DNA of 64,000 bases from Orrella daihaiensis (GTDB lineage Bacteria > Pseudomonadota > Gammaproteobacteria > Burkholderiales > Burkholderiaceae_B): assembly GCF_022811525.1 (NCBI RefSeq), contig NZ_CP063982.1, positions 1-64,000 on the forward strand, written 5' to 3'. The notes under the pieces were generated by a model. That model searched no databases and was not told where the DNA came from. It saw only the letters and a list, made by a program, of their open reading frames with translations. The translations under genes and the position numbers were made by a program. Positions within the stretch are counted from its first letter, which is position 1; the number at the start of each line of letters is the position of its first letter. Below, in pieces: positions 46,157-55,717 of this stretch.

Positions 46157-47371
46157 ATGAAAATCCTTCTCGTCCATCAGAACTTTCCTGGGCAGTTCAA
46201 GCACTTGGTGCCAGTGTTGTTACAAGATCCACGCAATCAAGTCGTAGCATTCACCATGAACGACTATCAAGGGCCCGAGCAACTGCAAGTGGTGCGCTAT
46301 CAAGCGGCCAAAGGTACCGGCAAAGATGTGCACCCTTGGGTAGCTGAGACGGAAACCAAAGTTATTCGGGGCGATGCAGCGTTTCGTGCCGCATTAAAGC
46401 TCAAACAAGATGGGTTTGAGCCAGACCTCATCCTGGCCCATCCGGGTTGGGGTGAAAGCCTATTTCTGAAACAAGTCTGGCCCAATACGAAGATGGTGAT
46501 TTATTGCGAGTTTTATTACGCTGCCCAAGGATCAGACGTTGGTTTTGATCCTGAGTTCGCGTCACAAGATCCTGCTGACGCTTGTCGCGTGCGCATGAAA
46601 AACGTCAATAACCTCTTGCACTTTGATGTGGCCGATGGCGGCATCTCACCCACTGAATGGCAGCGGAGCACATTTCCCGAACCGTTCAAATCCAGTATCG
46701 ATGTAGTTCATGATGGCATCAACACCGATGTGCTCAAACCGAACCCCGATGCGTGGCTGCAAATCGGACAAAAGAAGCTCTCGCGCCAAGATGAAATCAT
46801 CACGTTTGTGAACCGTAATCTAGAACCCTATCGCGGTTACCACATCTTCATGCGCGCATTGCCTGAGATCCTCAAATCACGCCCGAACGCCCGCGTACTA
46901 ATAGTCGGCGGCGACGGGGTTTCCTACGGCGCCAAGCCACCGCATGGTAAAACCTGGAAGCAGATCTTCCTTGATGAGGTCAGAAATGACCTTGACGTAT
47001 CACGAGTCCATTTCTTGGGTCAGATTCCTTACCAACACTTCATCACACTGCTACAACTTTCAACGGTTCACATCTATCTAACCTACCCGTTTGTGCTGTC
47101 CTGGAGTTTGCTTGAAGCCATGTCATGTGGCTGTGCGATTGTCGCAAGTGACACCAAGCCACTGCATGAGGCAATTATCAACGAAGAAACTGGCGTGCTT
47201 ACCCCATTCTTTGACCCCAAACAGCTCGCACAAAATGTCACGCAGTTACTCAATGACCCAGACAAGCGAGAAAGACTCGGTCGCAATGCCCGTGAATTTG
47301 CTGTCAAACACTACGACTTAAAGCAAGTGTGCCTGCCAAAGCTCATGTCAATCATCGAACGGTATCGATAA
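46157..47371 (+). CDS. GT4-family glycosyltransferase
   Basis: 404 aa with a GT-B fold. The N-terminal domain opens MKILLVHQNFPGQFKHL. The C-terminal nucleotide-sugar domain has ARVLIVGGDGVSYG (about 250-263) and the E-x7-E region SLLEAMSCGCAIVASDTKPLHEAI (about 318-341). The sugar and acceptor cannot be read from sequence. It is followed 76 bases later by the DUF6447 gene on the same strand and is divergent from sapC. Glycosylation of exported DUF4214 proteins or synthesis of a surface glycan are the obvious options. Confidence 0.92.
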   Translation: MKILLVHQNFPGQFKHLVPVLLQDPRNQVVAFTMNDYQGPEQLQVVRYQAAKGTGKDVHPWVAETETKVIRGDAAFRAALKLKQDGFEPDLILAHPGWGESLFLKQVWPNTKMVIYCEFYYAAQGSDVGFDPEFASQDPADACRVRMKNVNNLLHFDVADGGISPTEWQRSTFPEPFKSSIDVVHDGINTDVLKPNPDAWLQIGQKKLSRQDEIITFVNRNLEPYRGYHIFMRALPEILKSRPNARVLIVGGDGVSYGAKPPHGKTWKQIFLDEVRNDLDVSRVHFLGQIPYQHFITLLQLSTVHIYLTYPFVLSWSLLEAMSCGCAIVASDTKPLHEAIINEETGVLTPFFDPKQLAQNVTQLLNDPDKRERLGRNAREFAVKHYDLKQVCLPKLMSIIERYR

Positions 47372-47447
47372 CTCCCCACAAAACAGTCATCGGCTCGATT
47401 TGTTACGATGATGAGCTATTGACACCCAACCTATAAAAGGAGCACAA

Positions 47448-47636
47448 ATGGCTGAAATCACCATTGACGGCAAACCATACGACACCGACAAACTCTCAGA
47501 CCAAGCCAAAGCACAACTCGGCAACCTGCAGTTTGTTGATCAGGAAATTGCACGCGCACAAGCCAATCTGGCCGTGCTGCAAACAGCCAGACAAACCTAT
47601 GCACAAGCGTTAAAGGCTGAGCTAGAAAAACAGTAA
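47448..47636 (+). CDS. DUF6447 family protein
   Basis: A 62-aa acidic helical protein with TIDGKPYDTDKLSDQAKAQL at the N-terminus, then a coiled-coil stretch (FVDQEIARAQANLAVLQTAR). This is the typical form of DUF6447, whose function is unknown. A strong AAAGGAG lies 8 bases before the ATG. It probably shares a transcript with the glycosyltransferase. It has no export signal. Confidence 0.85.
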   Translation: MAEITIDGKPYDTDKLSDQAKAQLGNLQFVDQEIARAQANLAVLQTARQTYAQALKAELEKQ

Positions 47637-47726
47637 TTCTTGCAAGCAACAGCCTTAGATAAGAATAGGGGTAGCAGCGTACTCAATTGACCGACTCATG
47701 CACGCATAAAACCAGTGCCCAGCCCA

Positions 47727-49871
47727 CTACCCCACGAACGCCACGTACTGAATTCCATCTTCAATTAGCGGCGCAACATTGGCCACGTTTTCCCTCGACT
47801 CACTAAACTCAGCCAGCAAACCTGCACGCGTTAAACCACGGTCCAAGGCCCCGATCCAGAAGTCATAGCCCGATTGATCGGCCTGACGATCCAGCACGTT
47901 GGCATAGAGCAAATCAACAAACTGCTCGTCCGTTGGATCCGCACCATACATACGAATGAACTCGGCGCTATTGATGAACTCTTGGGCCACAGCCTCAAGA
48001 CTCACGCCTGCATCCATGTTCTTGATCCAGAAACCCAAGCCAGTCAGGTCTGGTTGACGATCAAACGCTGCCTTGTAGATCCGATAGGCTTCGGCTGCGA
48101 TGCCATCGATGTCCAAGGCAAGTGTGACGTCTGAGAACTGCAGGCGATCAATATTCAAAAGCTCATCAGTCCCGTCTCTCGTCGAAAAAAAGTCCTGGAC
48201 TGAAAACTGATGGGATCCCAGACCCATAATTACATAGTCACTAAAGCGACCCTGATATATGGCACGATCAAAGCCATCGGATCCAACCAGAGTATCGTCC
48301 CCTGCTTTTCCAAAAAAAGTATCGCTACCATTGAAGCCACGGATTAAATCATGACCCATGGTGCCAGTCAGCGTCTCATCTCCGTTTACTCTCCCAAGAG
48401 GCTCCCTGGCGCGAACGGTAAACGCGTGCGTGTAAATTGGTTCCGACTGGGGAATCGCACCCAATGGAGTTTGCACAAATCCTAAAAAATCAATAAGGCC
48501 ATCGTTCCCAAGATCAATCGGATGCATTTCAGGTACGGCAGTTTTTTGCCATTGCTCTAGGTGCTCAAATCCTGCCATCTGAAACGGCTGAACGTAGGCG
48601 ATGACCTGATTCAACGGCACTAACTTTCCTTTTTGATTTAGAAATATGGTCGTCTGGTCACCCAAGGACTCAGGTTGCCCGGGTTGACCAAACATGGGGG
48701 CACCACCCATCAAAATCAAATCAACCCACCCATCAGCATTTACATCTTGGGCCAGTACGTTAGCGCCACCCTGCCTTATCCCAGCATGGGGATCGATAAT
48801 ATGGTCTAACCTCTCAACAAAACCGCCCCGTCCATCCCCTGAAAATAATCGCAATAGACCGTTTCTGTAATAGTTGGTGGAGTCACCGCTATTAGTTACC
48901 CAACCGTGCTCAAACAAAACCAAATCCAGCTTACCGTCACCATCAAAATCAGCGGACGCTATCGAACTAGTCCCAACGTTATCAGCGCCCCCTGCTCTGA
49001 AGACTGATTGAGCCGAATCTGCGTCTAGCAAACCACCCGGGCCGCCAAACATCACAATAAGATCGCCACCATTTCTAGTTGGATCACCAATATCTGGACC
49101 ACTTGAGGATGCAATGTCAGAGAATCCATCACCATTGAAATCTGCAGCAGTGATTGCATTACCGCCAACACCAGACAATCTCTGTAACGAAAAAGTCAAG
49201 TCTGACTGGCCATAAAATGCATACCAACCTGAGACCCAGTCATCGAATCCATCGCCGTTGAAATCCCCGACCGCCATGATGTGGCTTTGGCCGTAATCCT
49301 CAGCGCTCATCCCTTCGAATTGATCAGTCGCAGCGGACGGTCCTTGTAAACCGCCAAAGATGACGAGTGGTGTTTGTTGCTGCGCCGTATCTCGCCAGTC
49401 CGGCAAAGACAAGTCCCGCAGACCCTCAGAGCCGAGTGCGACGTCTTGGATACCGTCGCCGTTAAAGTCACCACTTTTTATCTGATTCAGAAAATGCTTG
49501 TTTGGCAGACTCAAGCCAAAGTCTGTTGACTCTTTTAAGCTGATTGCGCCATTTTGATCTTGCATCAAAAATAATGGCTGTATTTCCGTTTGTCTTGGTA
49601 CAACGTGGGGCACCATCATGGGCCTAGCGATCAGGTCTTCAAACCCATCACCATTTAGATCCACAGCATGTAATGGCCATGGCGTAACGCCAAACCAACC
49701 AGGCTCTTTCACATCATTGATCGTTGGATACGCATATGCGCCGTGCTGCTCAGTAGTGCTTAAAACCAAGATCCCGAAATCTGCAACCTCAAACCAAGAG
49801 GTCTGAAGTCCTGCGGTCTTGGTTTGGGACAGGGCCCGGGCAACGTAAGAGTCAGGTGCTAGCAACGACAT
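47727..49871 (-). CDS. FG-GAP/VCBS repeat protein with RTX patch and DUF4214
   Basis: 714 aa. Residues about 20-480 hold six or more FG-GAP/VCBS blades with calcium-loop motifs (DLNGDGFEDLI, GDFNGDGIQDVAL, GDFNGDGFDDWV, ADFNGDGFSDIA, ADFDGDGKLDLV), a likely beta-propeller. One RTX patch lies at about 505-545 (GDDTLVGSDGFD). From about 575 it shares a nearly identical 140-residue C-terminus with the four proteins downstream (ERLQFSDVTLALDIDG equivalent, DUF4214 units AAFDRQPDLTGLGFW and VLDRQADQSGYDFW, tail GIQYVAFVG). It is probably a surface adhesin or matrix protein exported by the T1SS. Confidence 0.88.
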   Translation of the reverse strand: MSLLAPDSYVARALSQTKTAGLQTSWFEVADFGILVLSTTEQHGAYAYPTINDVKEPGWFGVTPWPLHAVDLNGDGFEDLIARPMMVPHVVPRQTEIQPLFLMQDQNGAISLKESTDFGLSLPNKHFLNQIKSGDFNGDGIQDVALGSEGLRDLSLPDWRDTAQQQTPLVIFGGLQGPSAATDQFEGMSAEDYGQSHIMAVGDFNGDGFDDWVSGWYAFYGQSDLTFSLQRLSGVGGNAITAADFNGDGFSDIASSSGPDIGDPTRNGGDLIVMFGGPGGLLDADSAQSVFRAGGADNVGTSSIASADFDGDGKLDLVLFEHGWVTNSGDSTNYYRNGLLRLFSGDGRGGFVERLDHIIDPHAGIRQGGANVLAQDVNADGWVDLILMGGAPMFGQPGQPESLGDQTTIFLNQKGKLVPLNQVIAYVQPFQMAGFEHLEQWQKTAVPEMHPIDLGNDGLIDFLGFVQTPLGAIPQSEPIYTHAFTVRAREPLGRVNGDETLTGTMGHDLIRGFNGSDTFFGKAGDDTLVGSDGFDRAIYQGRFSDYVIMGLGSHQFSVQDFFSTRDGTDELLNIDRLQFSDVTLALDIDGIAAEAYRIYKAAFDRQPDLTGLGFWIKNMDAGVSLEAVAQEFINSAEFIRMYGADPTDEQFVDLLYANVLDRQADQSGYDFWIGALDRGLTRAGLLAEFSESRENVANVAPLIEDGIQYVAFVG

Positions 49872-49922
49872 GAATCACCGCCCGTAAGCTGTTTACATAC
49901 CTCAGTGTAGAGCACTCAGAGT

Positions 49923-50978
49923 TCAGCCGATAAACGCCACGTACTGAATCCCGTCTTCAATCAAGGGCGCCACATTGGCCACGTTCTCTCTGGACTCACT
50001 GAATTCAGCCAGCAAACCCGCACGCGTTAAACCACGATCCAAGGCCCCGATCCAGAAGTCATACCCCGATTGATCGGCCTGACGGTCAAGCACGTTGGCA
50101 TAGAGCAAATCAACAAACTGCTCGTCGGTGGGGTTGGCCCCATACATCCGGATGAATTCGGCACTGTTGATGAACTCCTGGGCAACAGCTTCCAAGCCCA
50201 TCCCAGCATCCATGTTCTTGATCCAGAAACCCAAGCCAGTCAAGTCTGGTTGACGATCAAACGCTGCCTTGTAAATCCGATAGGCTTCGGCTGCAATGCC
50301 ATCGATGTCCAAGGCAAGTGTGACGTCTGAGAACTGCAGGCGTTCGACACCGACCAACTCATCTGTATCGTCACGCGAGCTCACCAAGTCAGTAACCCTA
50401 TAGCCTGAAGCGCGAGTACCATCGTTTGCACGACCATCCCAAATATCATCCGAACTAACAATGACATACTCACTTAACTTTCCCTGGTACACAGACGTAT
50501 CAATACCGCCTTCCCCAAAAAAGTAGTCACTCTCGCCCACCGAGCCATAGCCCATAAAGACATCATTACCATCACCACCGCGCACACCATCGCCCGAATC
50601 ATCATGACGTAACGGTGAGCCCGCAAAGTAGTCGTTGCCGCTGAGCAGAGACATTTGGAACGCGTACGATCCGTTTTGCCAGGCATTAGCTGAAGTGCCC
50701 GCAGGAAAGATTTCTTCCGCAAATAGCGTCTCGTTCAGATAAGCCTTCCATTCGGAAACAGTGCCATAAATCTGTGTGGTTGCCGTGATAGGCGCTGACC
50801 ATTCAAACGCACCAGTGGCGACTATCTTGAAGATAACCCCACCATATGGGATTTGGAATTCGAGACGATTATTGGTTGCCGACACCGGCTCTACAGGAGC
50901 GTCCTCATCGTCATCGGGTCTTAAATTCCAAACACTATTAGTTGCGTAAGCTTTATTCACGTAGTTGTAGTTCGCCAC
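49923..50978 (-). CDS. RTX + DUF4214 protein, tandem paralogue A
   Basis: 351 aa. A variable N-terminal beta domain (1-130) with pattern YxYVxKAY...VWNL and a GTVSEWKAYL strand is followed by a short RTX patch (GGDGNDVFMGYG, about 133-145). Then comes the conserved C-terminal 150 residues with two DUF4214 units and tail GIQYVAFIG. The N-terminal domain is not a family I can name. There is no Sec signal. It is third from the end of a run of closely spaced paralogues whose C-terminal DNA is near-identical. Confidence 0.85.
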   Translation of the reverse strand: MANYNYVNKAYATNSVWNLRPDDDEDAPVEPVSATNNRLEFQIPYGGVIFKIVATGAFEWSAPITATTQIYGTVSEWKAYLNETLFAEEIFPAGTSANAWQNGSYAFQMSLLSGNDYFAGSPLRHDDSGDGVRGGDGNDVFMGYGSVGESDYFFGEGGIDTSVYQGKLSEYVIVSSDDIWDGRANDGTRASGYRVTDLVSSRDDTDELVGVERLQFSDVTLALDIDGIAAEAYRIYKAAFDRQPDLTGLGFWIKNMDAGMGLEAVAQEFINSAEFIRMYGANPTDEQFVDLLYANVLDRQADQSGYDFWIGALDRGLTRAGLLAEFSESRENVANVAPLIEDGIQYVAFIG

Positions 50979-51038
50979 TTTTATTCCTCAGAAAATATCA
51001 CTTCACTTTGTGTCACTTCATTTTGATTAATCAGTCAA

Positions 51039-52112
51039 CTAACCCACAAAAACCGTGTACTGAATCCCGTCCTCAATCAAGGGCGCCACATTGGCTACGT
51101 TCTCCCTCGACTCACTGAACTCAGCCAACAAGCCTGCACGCGTCAAACCACGGTCCAAAGCCCCAATCCAGAAGTCATACCCAGACTGATCGGCCTGACG
51201 GTCAAGCACATTGGCATAGAGCAAATCAACAAACTGCTCGTCGGTGGGATTGGCCCCATACATCCGGATGAATTCGGCACTAGTGATGAACTCCTGGGCA
51301 ACAGCTTCCAAGCCCATCCCTGCATCCATGTTCTTGATCCAGAAACCCAAGCCAGTTAAGTCTGGTTGGCGATCAAACGCTGCTTTGTAAATCCGATAAG
51401 CTTCGGCTGCGATGCCATCAATGTCTAAGGCAAGTGTGACGTCTGAGAACTGCAGGCGTTCGACGCCCACCAGGCGGTCGGTGTCGTCACGAGCCGTCAC
51501 AGAATCAGTGACGATGTATCCAGACGTTGTTGTACCGTCTTGCAGGCGCCCATCCCAAATACTTTCTGACCAGACAATGGTGTATTCAGAGAACTTACCT
51601 CTGTAGATAGCCGTATCAATTCCAGCCTCCCCGTAAAACTCATCGTCGTACTGAGTCGACCCATATCCAATAAAAGTGTCATTACCATCGCCACCGCGGA
51701 TACCGTCGTTGTCATAATTGTCATGACGCATCGGTGAACCGGCGAAATAGTCATTACCGTTGAGCAAGGACGTATCAAATGCGTAGCCACCATTTCCGAG
51801 ATTCCAAGCTTGCACAGAGGTTCCAGCGGGAAATATTCTTTCACTCTGAGGTAAGTCGTTGAGCCAAACGTAGAGCGAGTCAATGGTTCCGGTTACATCT
51901 GAAAAGCTGTCAATTGTCAGTGGTGCGGTGAACTCAAAATGACCCCGAATTTCCCCATAAAGGCGATTTCCTTGGCTCTGCGCCGTTAACGTGATCAAGT
52001 TCTTATCTGCCTGACCCACTGTTAGCGTTAGAGAATCACTGTCTTCGGCAGACGGCAAGTTCCAGACATTATCTGTACCAAATGCCTTCCATACAAAGTT
52101 GTAAGCCGCCAT
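51039..52112 (-). CDS. RTX + DUF4214 protein, tandem paralogue B
   Basis: About 357 aa, same layout as paralogue A. The N-terminal domain (MAAYNFVWKAFG, VTGTIDSLYVWL) is variable; the RTX patch is GGDGNDTFIGYG; the C-terminus has DUF4214 and tail GIQYTVFVG. The ATG at 52112 is chosen because AAGG lies at suitable distance and the other copies begin equivalently; the frame opens two codons earlier at a TTG. It carries the EFITSAEF variant in DUF4214, shared only with paralogue D. Confidence 0.85.
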   Translation of the reverse strand: MAAYNFVWKAFGTDNVWNLPSAEDSDSLTLTVGQADKNLITLTAQSQGNRLYGEIRGHFEFTAPLTIDSFSDVTGTIDSLYVWLNDLPQSERIFPAGTSVQAWNLGNGGYAFDTSLLNGNDYFAGSPMRHDNYDNDGIRGGDGNDTFIGYGSTQYDDEFYGEAGIDTAIYRGKFSEYTIVWSESIWDGRLQDGTTTSGYIVTDSVTARDDTDRLVGVERLQFSDVTLALDIDGIAAEAYRIYKAAFDRQPDLTGLGFWIKNMDAGMGLEAVAQEFITSAEFIRMYGANPTDEQFVDLLYANVLDRQADQSGYDFWIGALDRGLTRAGLLAEFSESRENVANVAPLIEDGIQYTVFVG

Positions 52113-52142
52113 TATCAATCCGCCTTTGTGTTTTTAATACCA

Positions 52143-53207
52143 CTAACCCACAAACGCCACGTACTGAATCCCGTCTTCAATTAGCGGCGCGACGTTGGCC
52201 ACGTTCTCCCTGGACTCACTGAACTCAGCCAGCAAGCCTGCACGCGTTAAACCACGATCCAACGCACCAATCCAGAAGTCATACCCAGACTTATCGGCCT
52301 GACGGTCAAGCACGTTGGCATAGAGCAAATCAACAAACTGCTCGTCGGTGGGGTTGGCCCCATACATCCGGATGAATTCGGCACTGTTGATGAACTCCTG
52401 GGCAACAGCTTCCAAGCCCATCCCAGCATCCATGTTCTTGATCCAGAAACCCAAGCCAGTCAGATCTGGTTGACGATCAAAGGCTGCCTTGTAGATCCGA
52501 TAGGCTTCGGCTGCAATGCCATCGATGTCCAAGGCAAGTGTGACGTCTGAGAACTGCAGGCGTTCGACTTCGACCAAAGCGGTTGCATCATCACGTGCGT
52601 TTAACCTGTCAGTCACGACATAACCTGTAGCGTTGGTGCCATCACGTAAACGGCTATCCCAAATACTGCTTGACTCTTCAATCAAGTATTCGCTTATCTT
52701 GCCCCGGAAGATTGCTGTGTCAATCCCCGCCTCACCGTAGAACTGATCCCAGCCCGGGGCCGCACCATAGCCGATAAAGGTATCGTTGCCATCACCCCCA
52801 CGAATGCCATCATTCGAGTTAGCATGCGGCAACGGTGATCCCGCAAAATAGTCATTCCCGGTGATGAGAGCCATTTCGAGGGCATACCCGCCTTTGAATA
52901 ACATCGACATGGAAATACCATCAGGGTATTGCTCTTCTTGGGTCAAGATCTGGTCTTCGTAGATTTTTAATGTGCGAGGGCTTCCACCCACGTCACCCAA
53001 GTTATCAGCAGTCAAAGGGCCCGAATAAGTAAAGTCACCCCCGAGAACAACACGCGCGGTATCGCTAGAATCCGAGACATCCAAAACGATTTGAGTTCGA
53101 TCGTAAGATATCAGTGTGAACGCCTCATCGATCCCGTCGTCGAAAGGGAAAGTATTCCAGATAGAGTCCGCGCCATAGATCTTCCAAACGTAATCGTACT
53201 GCTCCAT
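52143..53207 (-). CDS. RTX + DUF4214 protein, tandem paralogue C
   Basis: About 354 aa: variable N-terminal domain (MEQYDYVWKIYG, FTYSGPLTADNLGDVGG), RTX patch GGDGNDTFIGYG, then the conserved C-terminus with tail GIQYVAFVG. Two consecutive ATG codons occur; AGGGG eight bases upstream of the second supports 53207. The EFINSAEF variant matches paralogue A and the FG-GAP protein rather than its neighbours B and D. Confidence 0.85.
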   Translation of the reverse strand: MEQYDYVWKIYGADSIWNTFPFDDGIDEAFTLISYDRTQIVLDVSDSSDTARVVLGGDFTYSGPLTADNLGDVGGSPRTLKIYEDQILTQEEQYPDGISMSMLFKGGYALEMALITGNDYFAGSPLPHANSNDGIRGGDGNDTFIGYGAAPGWDQFYGEAGIDTAIFRGKISEYLIEESSSIWDSRLRDGTNATGYVVTDRLNARDDATALVEVERLQFSDVTLALDIDGIAAEAYRIYKAAFDRQPDLTGLGFWIKNMDAGMGLEAVAQEFINSAEFIRMYGANPTDEQFVDLLYANVLDRQADKSGYDFWIGALDRGLTRAGLLAEFSESRENVANVAPLIEDGIQYVAFVG

Positions 53208-53237
53208 CATCAAGCCCCTGTAGGGTTTAAATATTTT

Positions 53238-54293
53238 TTAACTCATGTAGGCCGTGTACTGAATCCCGTCTTCAATCAACGGAGCCACATTGGCCACGTT
53301 CTCCTTTGACTCACTGAACTCAGCCAGCAAACCTGCACGCGTCAAACCACGGTCCAAAGCCCCAATCCAGAAGTCATACCCAGACTGATCGGCCTGACGG
53401 TCAAGCACATTGGCATAGAGCAAATCAACAAACTGCTCGTCGGTGGGATTGGCCCCATACATCCGGATGAATTCGGCACTAGTGATGAACTCCTGGGCAA
53501 CAGCTTCCAAGCCCATCCCTGCATCCATGTTCTTGATCCAGAAACCCAAGCCAGTTAAGTCTGGTTGGCGATCAAACGCTGCTTTGTAAATCCGATAAGC
53601 TTCGGCTGCGATGCCATCAATGTCTAAGGCCAGCGTGACGTCCGAGAACTGCAGGCGTTCTACACCCACCAAGCGATCTGTATCATCACGAGCCGTCACG
53701 GTGTCAGTGACGATGTATCCGGAAGTCGTCGTACCATCACGCAAACGTCCATCCCATATATTGTCTGACCATTCGATGGTGTATTCAGAAAACTTTCCCC
53801 GATAGATGGAGGTATCTATACCCGCCTCACCGTAGAACTCATCGTCATACTCTGTTGAACCGTAACCGATAAAAGTATCGTTACCATCGCCGGCTCGAAC
53901 GCCGTCACTATCATCAGGATGACGAAACTCAGACCCTGCAAAGAAGTCGTTTCCGCCTAATAGCGACAATTGGAAGGCGTAATCCCCTTTGATAAAAGGA
54001 ATCACGTCTGTACCGGCGGGCAGACGCTCTTCAAAATGCAGTTGATCTTCTCGATAAACAGTGAGTGAATCAGCGGTACCATTGAAAGTGTCCAGTGCAG
54101 GCGTTGGGACGCCTTGGAATTGAAAATTACCGCGAACTTCAAATACAAAACTAGTGCCCTGAAAGATCACTTCGGATACGATGGTTTGTTGATCGTATGA
54201 TCTGACAGTAAACGAGAGATCAGCGGTATCCGGTGCCAGATTCCAGGCAGACGAAGTACCGTATGATTTCCAAACGTAATCGTATTGATCCAT
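53238..54293 (-). CDS. RTX + DUF4214 protein, tandem paralogue D
   Basis: 351 aa: N-terminal domain (MDQYDYVWKSYG, FNGTADSLTVY), RTX patch AGDGNDTFIGYG, and a conserved middle nearly identical to paralogue B (DDEFYGEAGIDT, TTTSGYIVTD). The DUF4214 units and tail GIQYTAYMS end it. Only 24-60 bases separate A, B, C and D, so they are likely one transcript. Confidence 0.85.
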   Translation of the reverse strand: MDQYDYVWKSYGTSSAWNLAPDTADLSFTVRSYDQQTIVSEVIFQGTSFVFEVRGNFQFQGVPTPALDTFNGTADSLTVYREDQLHFEERLPAGTDVIPFIKGDYAFQLSLLGGNDFFAGSEFRHPDDSDGVRAGDGNDTFIGYGSTEYDDEFYGEAGIDTSIYRGKFSEYTIEWSDNIWDGRLRDGTTTSGYIVTDTVTARDDTDRLVGVERLQFSDVTLALDIDGIAAEAYRIYKAAFDRQPDLTGLGFWIKNMDAGMGLEAVAQEFITSAEFIRMYGANPTDEQFVDLLYANVLDRQADQSGYDFWIGALDRGLTRAGLLAEFSESKENVANVAPLIEDGIQYTAYMS

Positions 54294-54416
54294 ATTTGTC
54301 TAGGTGAGCAACGATAGGGTTATTTGGCTATCCAAACCAATCACAATCGCATCTGCAATGACCGCACGGTCATATTTCGACTGATTGGTAACTATTTCAT
54401 AGTTGGCAAGAATAAC

Positions 54417-55442
54417 CTATCCAAAGAACGGTGTGTAGAAAATTCCGTTAGCAATCAAAGGCTCGACGTTTACCTGGTTTTCTGGGGACTCGCTAAACTC
54501 TGCTAGCACCTGGGCACGACTGACGCCACCGTTCATGGCATTGATCCAGAAGTCATATCCCGACTGATCCGCCTCGCGCTGCAGGACATTCTCATAGAGC
54601 AGATCAATGAACTGCTCATTTGTCGGATTGCTCCCGTACAACTGCTGAAACTCAGTGCTAACCAAAAAGCCCTGTGCCGCTTCGGTCAGGGTGACACCAG
54701 CGTCCATGTTTGCAATCCAGAAGCCCAATCCCTCGGCGTCAGGCTGACGATTAAAGGCGGCTTTGTATATGCGGTAGGCCTGCCCTGCAACTCCATCGGT
54801 GTCGAGCGCTAAATCCGCGTCATGGAATCGGAGCCGTTCGATGCTTTCGAGCACATCGACGCCATCCCGAGAAACCGCAATCGAATCAGTTACTTGCAAC
54901 AATCCATCATCGTTAATCTGTGCACTGTACTGACCTGCGCTAGCGGCATACACCGCGTAATCCAGGCCGGCCCCACCCGAAATGGTGTCATTGCCGGGAC
55001 CGCCAACTAGCGTGTCGCTACCATCCCCACCAAGCAAGGCGTCGTTACCCGACAGGCCGTAGATGAGATCATTGCCGCCCTCACCAATTAGACGATCGGC
55101 GGCCGATGACCCGCGCACCAGATCATTACCTTGCAAAGCTGCGCTTTGCAGTAAGGCATGATTGCCTTGGACTAGGGCTTGTTGAACCGCGGCTCCATCG
55201 AAGCTCACACCGCGCACCTGTACTTCGAGTGATGAACCCTTAAATAAATCGTAGCCATCCACCACTCCACTGACGATCCCATCATCGCTATAGGTGAAGT
55301 TACCGAGATACACGCCGGCATTACCTGTGCCTTGCAATCCGAAGTAACGGCTTTGGGCCACTACAAATTCTCCGGTCCAGGTGGGAACTGTGCTCATGTC
55401 GACTGCTTGAAAGTAGGTGAGTTGTGCCATTGAAAAGTCCAT
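54417..55442 (-). CDS. RTX + DUF4214 protein, tandem paralogue E
   Basis: 341 aa, a more diverged member: N-terminal beta domain (GNFTYSDDGIVSGVVDGY and YFGLQGTGNAGVYL), a fuller RTX block (GEGGNDLIYGLSGNDALLGG, about 115-160), then DUF4214 (AAFNRQPDAEGLGFW; VLQREADQSGYDFW) and tail GIFYTPFFG. The C-terminal DNA is not part of the near-identical block of A-D, so it looks like an older duplicate. The start may be the ATG at 55430 (MAQLTYFQ). It is 123 bases upstream of paralogue D. Confidence 0.84.
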   Translation of the reverse strand: MDFSMAQLTYFQAVDMSTVPTWTGEFVVAQSRYFGLQGTGNAGVYLGNFTYSDDGIVSGVVDGYDLFKGSSLEVQVRGVSFDGAAVQQALVQGNHALLQSAALQGNDLVRGSSAADRLIGEGGNDLIYGLSGNDALLGGDGSDTLVGGPGNDTISGGAGLDYAVYAASAGQYSAQINDDGLLQVTDSIAVSRDGVDVLESIERLRFHDADLALDTDGVAGQAYRIYKAAFNRQPDAEGLGFWIANMDAGVTLTEAAQGFLVSTEFQQLYGSNPTNEQFIDLLYENVLQREADQSGYDFWINAMNGGVSRAQVLAEFSESPENQVNVEPLIANGIFYTPFFG

Positions 55443-55717
55443 CTAATTGTTGATTTACGCACTTAATAGAGCCGTTATGGAGGTTTTGGTTCCAAATCTG
55501 TAACTGCCTCCAATTCCTTATTCGACCACAACTAGGCATAGGCAATCATCCGGTATCGCCACTTACCAGCGCGCCAAGGGAAAAATTCACATGATTTGGA
55601 TACACCTACTTACGATCGGAGTCAGGAGTTTGTGCCGTCTAACAATCAAGTGGCAAGATCGCCAAGCCATCACGAATATGCATTTAGGCGGTACTTCTGG
55701 CAGCGAACGATTGCCTA

